In this document: positions 1-7,788 of the stretch, piece by piece
How positions within the stretch are numbered: the first letter of the stretch is position 1
Layout: the number at the start of each line of letters is the position of its first letter
The notes under the pieces: model-generated
What the model was told of the DNA's origin: nothing
Seen by the model: the letters and a program-made list of their open reading frames with translations, nothing else
The model's database searches: none
Translations under genes and position numbers: made by a program
Assembly (NCBI GenBank): GCA_964614585.1
Contig: CAZTLW010000007.1
Coordinates: 1-35,523 of the forward strand
Length of the DNA stretch: 35,523 bases
From: JAHEFX01 sp964614585
Lineage (GTDB): Bacteria; Actinomycetota; Acidimicrobiia; Spongiisociales; JAENVV01
Direction: 5' to 3'

Positions 1-468
1 GTCGTGTACCGGGTCTCCCTCGGGACCGCCCGCTCCCCCGAGGTCGCCCACGACGTGACCCAGGACGTCTTCACCCACCTCTGGCGCCATCCCGACCGCT
101 TCGACCCCGAGCGCGGCAACCTCCGGAGCTACCTCGTGACCCGGGCCCGCAGCCGCACGCTGGACGTGCTGCGCTCGGAGACGTCCCGCAGCCGTCGCGA
201 GCGGGTCGAGGGCCGGGCGGCCATCGTGGACGACGGCGACATCGCCGATGCGGTGGCCGACGTCGACACCGCCGACCGCCTCCGCGCCGCCATGGCGGTG
301 CTGAGTGATCCCGAGCGGCGCGCCATCGAGCTCGCCTACTTCGGCGGACGCTCCTACCGGGAAGTCGCCTCGGAGCTCGGGATCCCCGAGGGAACCGCCA
401 AGAGCCGCATCCGGACCGGTCTCAGCAAGCTCCGCGTCGAGCTGTCCGACGCGGGCCTGGTCGCCTGA
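1..468 (+). CDS. RNA polymerase sigma factor, ECF/sigma-70 family (5' end cut by window)
   Basis: The open frame runs in from base 1 and stops at 466-468, so the N-terminus is missing; the GTG at base 4 need not be the true start. Visible region 2 has the segment EVAHDVTQDVFTHLWRHP followed by FDPERGNLRSYL and an arginine-rich stretch (region 2.4 side). After an acidic linker, region 4 shows LSDPERRAIELAYFGG, then the helix-turn-helix SYREVASELGIPEGTAKSRI. This two-domain layout is typical of ECF sigma factors, closest in feel to the SigK/SigL type, which recruit RNA polymerase to a small regulon. No anti-sigma gene follows. Instead it converges on a B12-binding regulator across a terminator, which recalls the LitS-LitR pairing of Streptomyces; that functional link is inference. 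Confidence 0.9.
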   Translation, partial: VVYRVSLGTARSPEVAHDVTQDVFTHLWRHPDRFDPERGNLRSYLVTRARSRTLDVLRSETSRSRRERVEGRAAIVDDGDIADAVADVDTADRLRAAMAVLSDPERRAIELAYFGGRSYREVASELGIPEGTAKSRIRTGLSKLRVELSDAGLVA

Positions 469-480
469 CGGTCCCTTCTC

Positions 481-520
481 CGCGATTCGGGGGCAGCCCG
501 CCGGCTGCCCCCGAATCGCG
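481..520. terminator. Bidirectional intrinsic-type terminator, 16-bp perfect stem
   Basis: Arms CGCGATTCGGGGGCAG (481-496) and CTGCCCCCGAATCGCG (505-520) are perfect reverse complements around an 8-base loop. It lies between the stops of two convergent genes (468 and 532), so it can serve both. There is no clear U-tract, as is common in high-GC actinomycetes. Confidence 0.8.
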
Positions 521-531
521 TCTGGAGGTGA

Positions 532-1329
532 TCAACCGGCCAGTTGGTCCACGAGGTCCACGATCTCGGGGATGGAAGGTCCGAAGACGTCGCCACCCAG
601 GGCCCGGACCGTCTCGGCCGACTGCACGACCGGCCCCCCGAAGACGAGCGTGACGTCGGGCGCCCGGGCGGCCATGGCCTCCGACACCCGGCGGAGCGAG
701 TCGGCCGACGCGAAGGCGGCGACACAGACCGCCACCGGGCGGTCGGCCCGCAGCACCGCCAGGGCGATGGCGTCGGGAGGCGTGTTGGCCCCCAGGTAGA
801 GCACCGAGAAGTTCCGGCCCCGCAGGAGGTCGGCCAGGACCTCGGCGCCGATCTGGTGGACCTCCCCCGGGCCCAGCGCCACGACCACGGTCCCCCGCGA
901 GTGCCCCCGCCGGTTGAACCGGGGCGAGAGCCGCGCGACACAGGTGCGGGCCACGGCCGTGGCCAGATGCTCCTGGGCGATGTCGACCTCACCGAGGGCC
1001 CACCGATCGCCGATGGAGCGCATGGCGGGCAGGACCATCTCGACGAGCACCTGGTCGGGCGTGAACGAGGACCCGAGGGCCTGCTCGATGAGCGACCAGG
1101 CAGCGGTCGGGTCGCCGAGGACGAGGAGGCGCTCGAACTCGGCGGTCCAGTCCTCCCGGGAGCGGCCCTCGGCCACCCCGGTCACGAAGTCGTCGAGGTC
1201 TCCCTCGTCGACCACCCAGGCGTTGCCGGCCTTGGTGGCGGGCAGGCGGCCAAGTCGGACATAGCGATAGGCCGTCATGTAGTGGACGCCGAGGCGGTCC
1301 GCCGCCTCCTGCAGGGTCATGCCGGCCAT
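532..1329 (-). CDS. CarH/LitR-like B12-binding transcriptional regulator, putative light sensor
   Basis: 265 residues. Residues 4-50 form an excisionase/HTH_17-type DNA-binding domain (TLQEAADRLGVHYMTAYRYV, then an Arg-rich turn and a Val-Val-Asp-Glu end). Residues 60-135 are a B12-binding helical cap and 146-263 a Rossmann-like B12 domain. The cap carries W110 followed after nine residues by E120-H121, the Wx9EH signature of CarH photoreceptors that cradle adenosylcobalamin; the Rossmann domain has E156-V-H158-Q-I-G161, fitting the ExHxxG lower-ligand motif. Known CarH/LitR proteins bind DNA in the dark and release it when light breaks the Co-C bond. The DNA-binding part here is excisionase-like rather than a full MerR domain. 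Start ATG 1329 is chosen over 1320 because TAAACT (1338-1343) lies 8 bases upstream, fitting leaderless transcription. It follows the repair operon on the same strand. Confidence 0.85.
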   Translation of the reverse strand: MAGMTLQEAADRLGVHYMTAYRYVRLGRLPATKAGNAWVVDEGDLDDFVTGVAEGRSREDWTAEFERLLVLGDPTAAWSLIEQALGSSFTPDQVLVEMVLPAMRSIGDRWALGEVDIAQEHLATAVARTCVARLSPRFNRRGHSRGTVVVALGPGEVHQIGAEVLADLLRGRNFSVLYLGANTPPDAIALAVLRADRPVAVCVAAFASADSLRRVSEAMAARAPDVTLVFGGPVVQSAETVRALGGDVFGPSIPEIVDLVDQLAG

Positions 1330-1337
1330 GACTGGGC

Positions 1338-1343
1338 AGTTTA
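1338..1343 (-). promoter_or_regulatory. -10 element TAAACT of the B12 regulator gene
   Basis: On the minus strand TAAACT ends 8 bases before ATG 1329, the spacing seen before most leading genes in this window, so the mRNA is probably leaderless. Confidence 0.55.
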
Positions 1344-1352
1344 TCGCTAAAC
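1339..1352. promoter_or_regulatory. Candidate operator, GTTTA-N4-TAAAC inverted repeat
   Basis: GTTTATCGCTAAAC has perfect 5-bp arms around TCGC and is an AT-rich island in very GC-rich DNA. It overlaps the -10 element of the B12 regulator, so a dimeric regulator bound here would block the promoter. Autoregulation is inference. Confidence 0.4.
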
Positions 1353-1375
1353 CGGCGCTGCGGGCCGACCCTCGG

Positions 1376-3883
1376 TCAGGCCCGGTGCACCACGGTGGCG
1401 CCGGTGACCTCGTCCTTGCCGAGGACGATGAGGTCCTCGAGGCGGGCCCGCATCTCGGGCACGTGGGAGACGACCACCACGAGGCGCCGATCGTCACCGC
1501 CCACCAGCCGTTCGATGCCCTCCATGGCGAGGTCGAGGGAGTCGGCGTCGAGGGAGCCGAATCCCTCGTCGATGAAGAAGGCCTCCGCGGCGCCCCGCTC
1601 GATCCCGACCACCGTCGCCAATCCGAGGGCCAGCGCCAGCGACGCGAGGAACGTCTCCCCGCCCGACAGCGTCCTGGGATGACGGACCAACCCGGCGGCG
1701 GTGAGGTCACGGATGGCGAACTCATCCCCGGCGGTGGCCAACTCGTACCGGTCGGCCGACAGGAGGCGAAGCCACTCCGATCCCGACGCCACCAGGTCGC
1801 GGCGCTTCTCGTCGATCAGGTATTGCGGGAAGTTGCCGGGTGCCAGGTCGCCGTGCAGGTGTTGGAGACGGAGCTCCAGGGCATGCTTCTGGTGGACCGA
1901 CGCCAACGCCCCGGCGGCCTTGGCGAGTGCGTTCTCCTTGACGCCGAGGACCGCCGCCGCCACCTCCACCGCGGTCGACGCTTGTGTGGTTGCCGCCCCG
2001 TAGTCGGCGCCACCATCGAGGCCGACCTTCGTCAGGAGCTTCGAGCGCTCGTCCAGGGCCGAGGCGAGGCGATCGGCGGACCCGGCAGCAGCGGCCCGGG
2101 CTTCGGCGGTGGCGGCATCGATGGCGTGGCGAATCTCCGCCAGCGCGGGTCCGGCGGCTTCCGGCTCGTCCGGCGCATCCCAGTCGATCCCGAGCGCCGC
2201 GGCCACCTCGCCGTGTTGGGCCACCAACTCGGTCAGCGGCGCGAGGGCATCGGTCTCGACCAGTTGCGCAAGCGCCTGCCGGGACCGTGCCACCGCCTCG
2301 CCCGTGGACTGCCTGGCAGCCTTCAGCTCGTCGTAGGCGCGCCGGGCGTCGCGCAGCGCCGCCCCGGGATCGGAGGGATCCCTGCCCAGCGCCAGAACCA
2401 GCCCCTCCACCTGGGTGGCCGCGTCGGACGCCTCCCGGCCGGCGGCTTCGGCTGCGGCCCGGGCGGCCACCAGGCGGTCGGCGGCGTGGGCGACCGCAGC
2501 CTCGGCCATCTGGGCACGCTGGCGGACTCGTTGATGGGCTTCGGTGGCATCGGCCAGTCTCCTTCGGGCGGCGGCGGCCGACTGCCGGGCGTCCTCGAGG
2601 CCCACCACCTCATCGAGGGTGGGCAGCTCCGCCACGGTCTGGCGGCACACCGGGCAGGGTTCGCCCGCTGCCAGATCCTCGGCCAACAGATGGGCGGCAT
2701 GGGCGGCTTCCAACGCCGCAAGACGACCGTCGGCCTCCTCCGCCGCAACGGTGGCAGCCTCGACGGTGGCCCCCGCCTCGGTCTCGGCCCCGGAAGCGTC
2801 GTCGGCCTCGGCCAGCGCCGCCTCGTGCCCCTGCTCGGCCTCGGCCAGATCCATCCGGGCCTTGGCCGATGCGCCGGCGGCCTTGCCCTCGGCCGCGATG
2901 GCCGACTCGAGCTTGCCGAGCAGGAGCGGCGTGTCGGCGGCGTGGGCGGCATCGAGCGACTCGGTCGCCCGGGCAAGCGCGGCCGTGGCCTCCTCGACGG
3001 CCGCCTCGGCGGCGGCGACCAACTGGCCGTGGTGGGTGGCATCGTTGGCGACCTCGTCGACCGTGGATGGCGATGGCAGGGACGCCAGCGCCGCCTCGTG
3101 GGAGGTGACGGCCGCCCGCGACGCCTCGACCTCCGCCGAGAGCGCAGCGATGGCCGCGTCGGCGGCCGCCACGTCATCGGCGACCGAGACGAGCTCGTCG
3201 CGCCGCTCGGTGGCGGCCTCGAGGTCCTCTCGGGCTTGGGCGGTTGCCGCCTCCAGCTCGTCGTGCTCCGCCTCGGCTGCCTTGGCCGCAGCCAGCTCCC
3301 CCTTCGTGTGGTCGAGCCGCGCCCTGGTGAGTTTCTGCATCTGCTCGACGACCCCGAACCCCAACAGACCGGTCAGCACGTCGCCGGCTTCCCGCCTGGT
3401 CGCCATGAGCAGTTGCTGGAACTGGTTCTGGGCCAACAGCACGGCCCGGCAGAAGCCGTCGTAGTCGAGTCCCGTCAGGTCCTCGACGGCGGTCGAGATG
3501 TCCTTGACCTTGTCGGACAGCGTCTCGACGAGGACGCCATCGATGGCGTCCCATCGCTCCAGTTTCTGACCACCCTGGCCCTTGGGCCGGATCTGTCGCT
3601 GGATGCGGTAGGTGGCGCCGCCGACCTCGAACCACAACTCGACCTGGGCGACGGCCGGGGCGTCGTTCGACCGTGGATCCCACTTGTGGACCAGCGGCTT
3701 GGTGGCCTTGGCGCCCAGCGACGGCGTGCTGCCGTAGAGGGCGAAGGCCAGGGCATCGAGGATGGTGGACTTGCCCGAGCCAGTCGGCCCGACGACGCCG
3801 ACCAGTGAGCGGTCCCGGAAGTTGAACGTGGCGCGGTCGGCGTAGGAGCGGAATCCTTCCAGCGTCAGCTGCAGTGGCCTCAC
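1376..3883 (-). CDS. sbcC: SbcC (Rad50-like) DNA repair ATPase
   Basis: 835 residues, somewhat short for SbcC (about 1000) but complete. The N-terminal ATPase half has Walker A GPTGSGKST with K38. A long Ala/Glu-rich coiled coil follows, interrupted by the zinc-hook CPVC at C410/C413, then a returning coiled coil. The C-terminal half has the ABC signature LSGGETF near residue 739, Walker B FFIDEGFGSLD with D772/E773 and a switch His in VVVVSHVPEM. With SbcD it forms the bacterial Mre11-Rad50 complex, an ATP-controlled nuclease that opens hairpins and trims blocked double-strand ends. The GTG start overlaps the sbcD stop by 4 bases (GTGA, 3880-3883), implying translational coupling and complex formation. 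It is the last gene of the four-gene repair operon. Confidence 0.95.
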   Translation of the reverse strand: MRPLQLTLEGFRSYADRATFNFRDRSLVGVVGPTGSGKSTILDALAFALYGSTPSLGAKATKPLVHKWDPRSNDAPAVAQVELWFEVGGATYRIQRQIRPKGQGGQKLERWDAIDGVLVETLSDKVKDISTAVEDLTGLDYDGFCRAVLLAQNQFQQLLMATRREAGDVLTGLLGFGVVEQMQKLTRARLDHTKGELAAAKAAEAEHDELEAATAQAREDLEAATERRDELVSVADDVAAADAAIAALSAEVEASRAAVTSHEAALASLPSPSTVDEVANDATHHGQLVAAAEAAVEEATAALARATESLDAAHAADTPLLLGKLESAIAAEGKAAGASAKARMDLAEAEQGHEAALAEADDASGAETEAGATVEAATVAAEEADGRLAALEAAHAAHLLAEDLAAGEPCPVCRQTVAELPTLDEVVGLEDARQSAAAARRRLADATEAHQRVRQRAQMAEAAVAHAADRLVAARAAAEAAGREASDAATQVEGLVLALGRDPSDPGAALRDARRAYDELKAARQSTGEAVARSRQALAQLVETDALAPLTELVAQHGEVAAALGIDWDAPDEPEAAGPALAEIRHAIDAATAEARAAAAGSADRLASALDERSKLLTKVGLDGGADYGAATTQASTAVEVAAAVLGVKENALAKAAGALASVHQKHALELRLQHLHGDLAPGNFPQYLIDEKRRDLVASGSEWLRLLSADRYELATAGDEFAIRDLTAAGLVRHPRTLSGGETFLASLALALGLATVVGIERGAAEAFFIDEGFGSLDADSLDLAMEGIERLVGGDDRRLVVVVSHVPEMRARLEDLIVLGKDEVTGATVVHRA

Positions 3884-5022
3884 GCCCGGGCCTCGGTCTC
3901 GATCTCGGAGAAGAGGTCGAGCAGTTCGTGGTCCGGCTCCCCATGCTTCCGCCGGTGGTACTCGGCGTACAACTCCCCGAGCGGACGCCCTGCCACGACA
4001 TGGGTTGGTTCGTCGTCGGCCTGCGGGTAGTCGGGGGTCAGCCGGACCGCATGGGGGAACCGCGACTGCCACCGGGCCACGTCGTCGGCCGTCGGGGGGC
4101 CGTCGGCTCGGATGGTGAGGTCGAGCCAGGCGTCGGCGAGATCGTCGCGGGACGAGAGCTCCTCGATGGTGCCGGTGGCTCGCAGCAGCCGCCGCCCGGC
4201 ACCCAGCGGCACCGAGGTGGTCGTCGCCGGTCGCCCCGGCTCCGCCTCGACCACCACCACCCGCTTCTCCTCGCCGCGTTCGCCGAAGTCGAGTTGGAGC
4301 AGTGATCCGGCGTACTCCCCGACCGGGGCGCCGGGTACGGCTTGGGGGGCATGGATGTGGCCGAGCGCCACGTACGAGAACTCGCGGTTGACCGCAGCAG
4401 GGGTGGCTGCGAAGGCCTCGCCGAGGTGCAACTCCTTCTCGCCCCGGGGCTCGCCGGTTCGGACCTTCACCCCGCCCACCATGAAGTGGGCAAGCAGGAT
4501 CGTCACCGGGTCGCCCGGTCGAGGGGCGAGGCGACCCACGATGGAGCCCATGGTGTCGGCCAGGGTGCCGTAGGCCCTGCCCGGGTCATCCATGAAGTCG
4601 ACGGCCTTGGCGGGCATGACCCAGGGGATCGCGCCGACCACGGCAGGCCCCCCGGGGGTGTCGATGCGGAGCCGACGGCCGCCGTCGGGGGATCGCAACT
4701 CCCCCACCAGATGAACGCCGAGTGGCCTCAGCACCGGCGCCAGCGCCTCGAACAGTCGGGGGTTGTCGTGGTTGCCGGCCACCACCACCACCGGCCGCGT
4801 CCCGCCGGCGGTCAGGCGGACCAGGGTCCGCAGGGCGAGGCCGACCACGTCGGGGCCGGGCAGCGACCGGTCGAAGAGGTCACCGGAGTGGACGACGAGG
4901 TCGGCGTCCTGCTCGTCGGCGATCGCCACGACCTCGTCGAGCACCGCCTCGTACTCGGGCCGGCGATCGCGCCGGTAGAGCGGCTTGCAGAGGTGCCAAT
5001 CGGACGTGTGGAGGATCCTCAT
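3880..5022 (-). CDS. sbcD: SbcD (Mre11-like) exonuclease subunit
   Basis: 380 residues, the usual size. A calcineurin-type metallophosphoesterase core is complete: DWH (D8, H10), GDLFD (47-51), GNHD (83-86), then LLAHFMVGG and GHIHAPQ for the remaining metal ligands. The C-terminal third matches the SbcD capping and SbcC-contact region, ending in an Arg/Lys-His segment and an acidic tail. The family uses two Mn ions to cut 3' to 5' on double-stranded DNA and endonucleolytically on hairpins, gated by SbcC. The ATG (5022) overlaps the HerA stop (ATGA, 5019-5022) and its stop overlaps the sbcC start, so all three should be translated in coupled fashion. Confidence 0.95.
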   Translation of the reverse strand: MRILHTSDWHLCKPLYRRDRRPEYEAVLDEVVAIADEQDADLVVHSGDLFDRSLPGPDVVGLALRTLVRLTAGGTRPVVVVAGNHDNPRLFEALAPVLRPLGVHLVGELRSPDGGRRLRIDTPGGPAVVGAIPWVMPAKAVDFMDDPGRAYGTLADTMGSIVGRLAPRPGDPVTILLAHFMVGGVKVRTGEPRGEKELHLGEAFAATPAAVNREFSYVALGHIHAPQAVPGAPVGEYAGSLLQLDFGERGEEKRVVVVEAEPGRPATTTSVPLGAGRRLLRATGTIEELSSRDDLADAWLDLTIRADGPPTADDVARWQSRFPHAVRLTPDYPQADDEPTHVVAGRPLGELYAEYHRRKHGEPDHELLDLFSEIETEARA

Positions 5023-6743
5023 CGCAGATCGATCGGGCCCTCGTCGACGGCGACCTCCTCGGCCCGGGTCGCCCACGGCGGGAACGGGAAGCTGACCACG
5101 AGCGGCACCGGGATGGCCGGCTGGCTCACGACCATCGTGCCGGGCTTCAGGAGCCGGGCCCGCGCCCGCGTCGAGGGCAGCATCCACCCGTACTCGGCCC
5201 GCTCGGCCTCGGCGGCGTCGAGGCGTCCGGCCACCCGCACCGCGGCGTTCTCCATCACCTCCTGGGCGACGCGGGAGGCGGTCTGCTGGGCACCCACGAG
5301 GAGCACGCCCAGCGACCGACCCCGCTGGGCGATGTCGATGAGCATCTCCTTGAGCGGCGAGGCGCCCTCTCGGGGGGCGTACTTGTTGAGCTCGTCGAGC
5401 ACGATCACCGACAGCGGCAGCCGTTGGCCCGACGCCTCCTTCTCGTCGAACACCTCGGCGAGCAGCGCCCCGACCACGAAGCGCTGGGCAAGGTCGTGCA
5501 GGTTCTGGATCGCGACCACCGACACCTGGGCGCGCCGCCGGTCGATGCGGCGACTCTCCCCCGCCGCCACCAGATGGCCGAGCCGCGTCTGGGCGGCGTA
5601 GAGGCGGCGGACGAAGGCGGCGACGGTCCCCGTCTGCACCCGGCCGGTCCACGCCGGGTCGGGCTCGGAGCCGTCGGGCGGGTCGAGCAGTTGCTCGAGG
5701 GCGGCGACGAGGTCCGGGAAGGAGCGCACCACCAGTTCGTCGGCGGTGGCGTCGGCGACCGCTTCGCGATGGCCGCCCGGGCCGGGCTGGCGCAGCACGA
5801 TGGCCCCGGGCTCGCCGGCGAGGTCGGCCGCCCAACGGCGGAGCTGGCTGCGCACGCGCTCCTCCACGAACGAGAGCTGGTTGCGGGTGTCGGCGGCATC
5901 GGTGAAGAGAAAGCGCAGCAGACCTTCGTCCACGAACTCCCGCGGGGTCCAGCGGAACGGGACCACCCCCTCGAAGCGGCCGGAGGAGTCGGGGACCACG
6001 GCCCCACCCACCTCGGGACGCGCCGGCGCCCAGAGGCCAACCGAGGGGAACGGGCCCGGCTCGACGCCGAGGCGCTCCCACAGGGCCCGGTCCGCCTCGT
6101 CGAACAGCCGGTTGGGGCGGTCGAGCCAGAGCAGGTCCTCGCCCTTGACGTTGAACACCAGCACCCGGAGGTTGGTGGCGCCCTCGCCGACGATGTCGGG
6201 CCGCCCCGTGAGCAGCCGGAGGAAGAACAGCGCGAACGACGTCTTCGTCGCCACGCCCGAGATGCCCGAGATCGACATGTGGCCGCCCTTGCGGCCGTCG
6301 AAGAAGTCGAGGTCGACGAAGATGGGCTCGCCGTCCCGGCCGACGCCGACGGGCAACGGCCGCCGCATGTCGTCGGCGTAGAGGGCCTTGTCCCGGGCGT
6401 CACCGGTGGCCCGGTGCACTGCCAGGCCCGGGTTGGGCGACACCCACACCTCCGGGTCGACCCGGGTGACCTCGACCTCGGCGGTGCGCACCGTCTCGGC
6501 GGGGAGGGTGCCCTCCTCGGCGATGCGGCGGGTGTCGGTGTCGAAGGAGGCGCCCTCGTACTCGGCCTCCACCTCGGTCACGATGCCGTAGGTGTCGACG
6601 CGACCGACGCCGGGCACCTCGGTCGCCACCACGACGAGGTCGTCGAGCTGCAGGTAGGCGTCGTCGGCCACCAGCACCCGGAACGAGCGGGTGGACGCCC
6701 GATGGGTGCCGAGGACCCGGCCGACCGGCCCCGGCGTGGTCAC
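5019..6743 (-). CDS. herA: HerA-like DNA translocase ATPase
   Basis: 574 residues. The N-terminal 80 or so residues look like a HAS-barrel (VGRVLGTHRASTRSFRVLV onward). The FtsK/HerA-type RecA core follows: the P-loop region reads HMSISGISGVATKTS with K167, a departure from GxxxxGKS/T because the residue before Lys is Thr and the spacing is longer. Walker B is VIVLDELNKYAP (D450, E451), followed by GVLLVGAQQTASRV, a sensor/Gln motif typical of HerA. HerA forms hexamers that pump DNA through NurA. The GTG start (6743) overlaps the NurA stop by 4 bases and its stop overlaps the SbcD start. The N-terminal boundary rests on this coupling and on homology. ATPase competence despite the odd P-loop is inferred. 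Confidence 0.88.
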   Translation of the reverse strand: MTTPGPVGRVLGTHRASTRSFRVLVADDAYLQLDDLVVVATEVPGVGRVDTYGIVTEVEAEYEGASFDTDTRRIAEEGTLPAETVRTAEVEVTRVDPEVWVSPNPGLAVHRATGDARDKALYADDMRRPLPVGVGRDGEPIFVDLDFFDGRKGGHMSISGISGVATKTSFALFFLRLLTGRPDIVGEGATNLRVLVFNVKGEDLLWLDRPNRLFDEADRALWERLGVEPGPFPSVGLWAPARPEVGGAVVPDSSGRFEGVVPFRWTPREFVDEGLLRFLFTDAADTRNQLSFVEERVRSQLRRWAADLAGEPGAIVLRQPGPGGHREAVADATADELVVRSFPDLVAALEQLLDPPDGSEPDPAWTGRVQTGTVAAFVRRLYAAQTRLGHLVAAGESRRIDRRRAQVSVVAIQNLHDLAQRFVVGALLAEVFDEKEASGQRLPLSVIVLDELNKYAPREGASPLKEMLIDIAQRGRSLGVLLVGAQQTASRVAQEVMENAAVRVAGRLDAAEAERAEYGWMLPSTRARARLLKPGTMVVSQPAIPVPLVVSFPFPPWATRAEEVAVDEGPIDLR

Positions 6744-7708
6744 GCCGCCTCCACGGTCGCCCCGGCGGCGGCGCCGGCGAGCGCCCGGTAGGCGAGCGCC
6801 TGGTCGCCCAGTCGACGCCGCAGACCGCGCTCGAGGGCCCCGATGGGCACCAGGTTCTGGGGGGCTCGGGGGTCGGTGTGGGCAGGGGCGGCGAGACGAG
6901 GGGCCAGCACGGCCGTGCGGTCGGCGAGGACCCGGGCGCGGGCGAGGCCCAGGGCGGCGGCGACCTCGCAGCGGACCACGCCGTACCAGGCGTGGCCCGG
7001 GGGCCCCTCGGCGAGCCGCTGGTACCACGAGTAGCGGGCGAACGACCCCGAGGCGCCGAGGAGGAAGAGCGGGGTGCGGGTGCCGGGCTCCAGTTGCGCG
7101 ATCACGGCGGTCGCCGGCCCGTGCAGGTAGGCGACCCGGTGGGTCTTGATGAAGCCCACCACGTCCCGGGCCCGGGTGTCGTTCACGGGCCCGTCGGCGA
7201 TCACGAACGACCCCGTGTCGGCGAGTTCGGCGGTGAGGCGGGCCTCGGCCGTGCGCATCGATCCGTGGAACGCCCGGACCAGCTCCGCCGGGTCGTTGCC
7301 CGGCACCGACAGCGGCCGGTACTCGAGGCCGAGGGCCGGCGGCAGGCAGACCCGCCGGCCGCCGCCGGTCACGGCCAGGCGGTCGATACGGGCTTCGGCC
7401 ACCTCGGACACCCGTCCGACCCGGTCCCACCGCACGGCACCGACGGCATGCGAGCCGCAGATGCCGCCAACGGGCATGCCGGCATCGGACGCAATCGAGA
7501 GTCGGGCCTCGACCCGGCGGATGCCGTCGACGAGCCACACCTCGTCGATCCCGTCGTCCTCGCCGGGCAGCGGCGCCCAGTCGCCGGCGACCTCCACGCC
7601 GAGGTCGACCTCCGACTCGGACGGCGCGAGATCGTCGTCGGGGGAGACGGGGGACCCGTAGGCGGGATCCCACCCCTCGACGTGGACGCGGCGGGGTTCT
7701 GATGACAT
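6740..7708 (-). CDS. nurA: NurA-family 5'-3' nuclease partner of HerA
   Basis: 322 residues and first gene of the repair operon. The NurA RNase-H-like core is recognisable by EVWLVDG with D61 at the end of the first strand and SFVIADGPVN with D172, both expected metal ligands, followed by GFIKTHRVAYL, a typical NurA stretch with a conserved Lys. In archaea NurA is a ring-shaped dimeric nuclease docked on the HerA hexamer, resecting 5' strands after Mre11-Rad50 starts the break. The start is the ATG at 7708; TACCCT lies 9 bases upstream. An in-frame ATG at 7726 exists but has no such promoter spacing. The family assignment comes from these motifs and from the HerA neighbour together. Confidence 0.82.
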   Translation of the reverse strand: MSSEPRRVHVEGWDPAYGSPVSPDDDLAPSESEVDLGVEVAGDWAPLPGEDDGIDEVWLVDGIRRVEARLSIASDAGMPVGGICGSHAVGAVRWDRVGRVSEVAEARIDRLAVTGGGRRVCLPPALGLEYRPLSVPGNDPAELVRAFHGSMRTAEARLTAELADTGSFVIADGPVNDTRARDVVGFIKTHRVAYLHGPATAVIAQLEPGTRTPLFLLGASGSFARYSWYQRLAEGPPGHAWYGVVRCEVAAALGLARARVLADRTAVLAPRLAAPAHTDPRAPQNLVPIGALERGLRRRLGDQALAYRALAGAAAGATVEAA

Positions 7709-7717
7709 GGCACGGCG

Positions 7718-7723
7718 AGGGTA
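7718..7723 (-). promoter_or_regulatory. -10 element TACCCT of the nurA-herA-sbcD-sbcC operon
   Basis: TACCCT on the minus strand ends 9 bases before ATG 7708. It is the only promoter-like element seen upstream of the four coupled genes. The divergent regulator promoter lies 50 bases away in the same 80-base intergenic region. Confidence 0.5.
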
Positions 7724-7773
7724 CAAGGGGGGTGCGACGCGATCGGGCAGGGGCGCCGGGCGGGCCGGCGGCG

Positions 7774-7779
7774 TAGCCT
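7774..7779 (+). promoter_or_regulatory. -10 element TAGCCT of the response regulator gene
   Basis: TAGCCT ends 9 bases before the GTG at 7789; no Shine-Dalgarno is visible, consistent with a leaderless or near-leaderless mRNA. Confidence 0.5.
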
Positions 7780-7788
7780 CCGCGGATC

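Noticed and set aside
1318..1320. ATG at 1320 as start of the B12 regulator.
   Set aside because: ATG 1329 has the usual 8-base spacing from TAAACT; 1320 would need a leader and has no Shine-Dalgarno.
1319..3808. Long open frame on the plus strand opposite sbcC.
   Set aside because: It is a codon-bias shadow: its product is Gly/Arg-rich low complexity, and the opposite strand encodes all SbcC motifs in order.
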